The notes below the pieces were generated by a model, which saw only the letters and a list, made by a program, of their open reading frames with translations, did not search any database and was not told the origin of the DNA. A DNA stretch of 12,973 nucleotides from contig JAKAWO010000048.1 in assembly GCA_021827255.1 (NCBI GenBank), positions 1 to 12,973 of the forward strand, read 5' to 3'. This DNA is from Acidobacteriota bacterium (lineage in GTDB: Bacteria; Acidobacteriota; Terriglobia; UBA7540). Made by a program: the position numbers and the translations under genes. Of this stretch, positions 12,604-12,973 are shown piece after piece. Every line of letters starts with the position of its first letter. Position 1 is the first letter of the stretch.

Positions 12604-12973
12604 ATGGGGTTCGAGCTTTTTGTCGCGCTTCGCTATTTGAAAGCCAAACGGCGGCAGGCGGCCATTTCTGTCATCACGGTGATTTCCGTGCTCGGCGTGA
12701 TGGCGGGCGTGTGCGCGCTGGTGGTGGCGCTGGCGGTCAATAACGGCTTCAAAACGGAGCTGGAGAGCAAGCTGCTTGGCGCGGTGACCGACGTCAACCT
12801 GCTACGGGTCAAGAATGATGGGATCCGGCACTACAACCTTCTCACCGAGCGGCTTTCCAAACTGCCGCACGTGGTCGCCGCAGCCCCCGCGATTTATGAG
12901 GAAGTTCTCATTTCCAGCCGGCAACGCGCGCAGGGCGCGGTGCTGAAGGGCATCGAGCCCGAAAGCGAGGTGC
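12604..12973 (+). CDS. LolC/LolE-family lipoprotein-releasing ABC permease, 5' part (runs off the right edge)
   Basis: LolC and LolE are inner-membrane permeases that, with the ATPase LolD, extract mature lipoproteins and hand them to LolA for transport to the outer membrane. The 123 codons visible show the family's N terminus: FVALRYLKAKRRQAAISVITVISVLGVMAGV, with a first membrane helix at about 20-47, then NNGFKTELESKLLG corresponding to the family's MNGFERELQ-ILG, and the start of the periplasmic domain (VVAAAPAIYEEVLISSR, VLKGIEPESE). The ATG at 12604 begins at the expected point; its ribosome site is weak. Whether it is LolC or LolE, or a single fused-function permease, cannot be decided from this part. 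In several phyla lysS is followed by lolC/E and lolD, so a lolD gene probably lies just outside. Confidence 0.88.
   Translation, partial: MGFELFVALRYLKAKRRQAAISVITVISVLGVMAGVCALVVALAVNNGFKTELESKLLGAVTDVNLLRVKNDGIRHYNLLTERLSKLPHVVAAAPAIYEEVLISSRQRAQGAVLKGIEPESEV

Noticed and set aside
1..12973. A complete novel defence or mobile system in the window
   Set aside because: Only one nuclease remnant is present, without methyltransferase, integrase, transposase or further accessory genes. The rest is core metabolism and envelope functions, so a system claim is not supported.

Overview
The window looks like chromosomal DNA from a GC-rich Gram-negative bacterium, most likely a member of the Acidobacteriota. 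The lineage is inferred from the mix of genes rather than from a marker: an exported GH20 hexosaminidase, an exported parvulin-type chaperone, a GMC oxidoreductase of the type common in that phylum, a small exported transthyretin-like protein, and lysS followed closely by a LolC/E permease. No rRNA, tRNA, CRISPR array, transposase or phage gene was seen.

Layout. Positions 1-4004 hold four minus-strand housekeeping genes, transcribed right to left: glgA (glycogen synthase), trxA (thioredoxin), purA (adenylosuccinate synthetase) and the 5' part of moeA (molybdenum cofactor synthesis). moeA meets a stop codon after 175 codons, right at the window edge. Positions 4005-5316 are an accessory, decayed patch. 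It contains a truncated minus-strand homologue of the restriction endonuclease SfiI with its catalytic residues intact. This abuts, near 4828, the C-terminal relic of a plus-strand GMC oxidoreductase that carries an AT-duplication frameshift. Positions 5317-9028 hold two exported proteins on the plus strand: a GH20 glycoside hydrolase and a SurA/PpiC-like chaperone whose parvulin domain lacks both expected active-site histidines. Positions 9029-9389 have no gene but carry a perfect 12-bp inverted repeat and a cluster of DnaA-box-like 9-mers. A small exported beta-sandwich protein (minus) and lysS (plus) then diverge from a shared intergenic region with a consensus sigma-70 promoter for lysS. 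lysS is followed in the same direction by a two-domain GNAT acetyltransferase and the start of a LolC/LolE lipoprotein-release permease, which runs off the right edge.

How the genes relate. Most are core functions that do not form one pathway. The clearest linkage is lysS-GNAT-lol, probably one transcription unit. I did not find a convincing undescribed multi-gene system. The strongest leads are the SfiI-type nuclease relic and its junction with the GMC relic, the interrupted moeA, and the catalytically degenerate parvulin.
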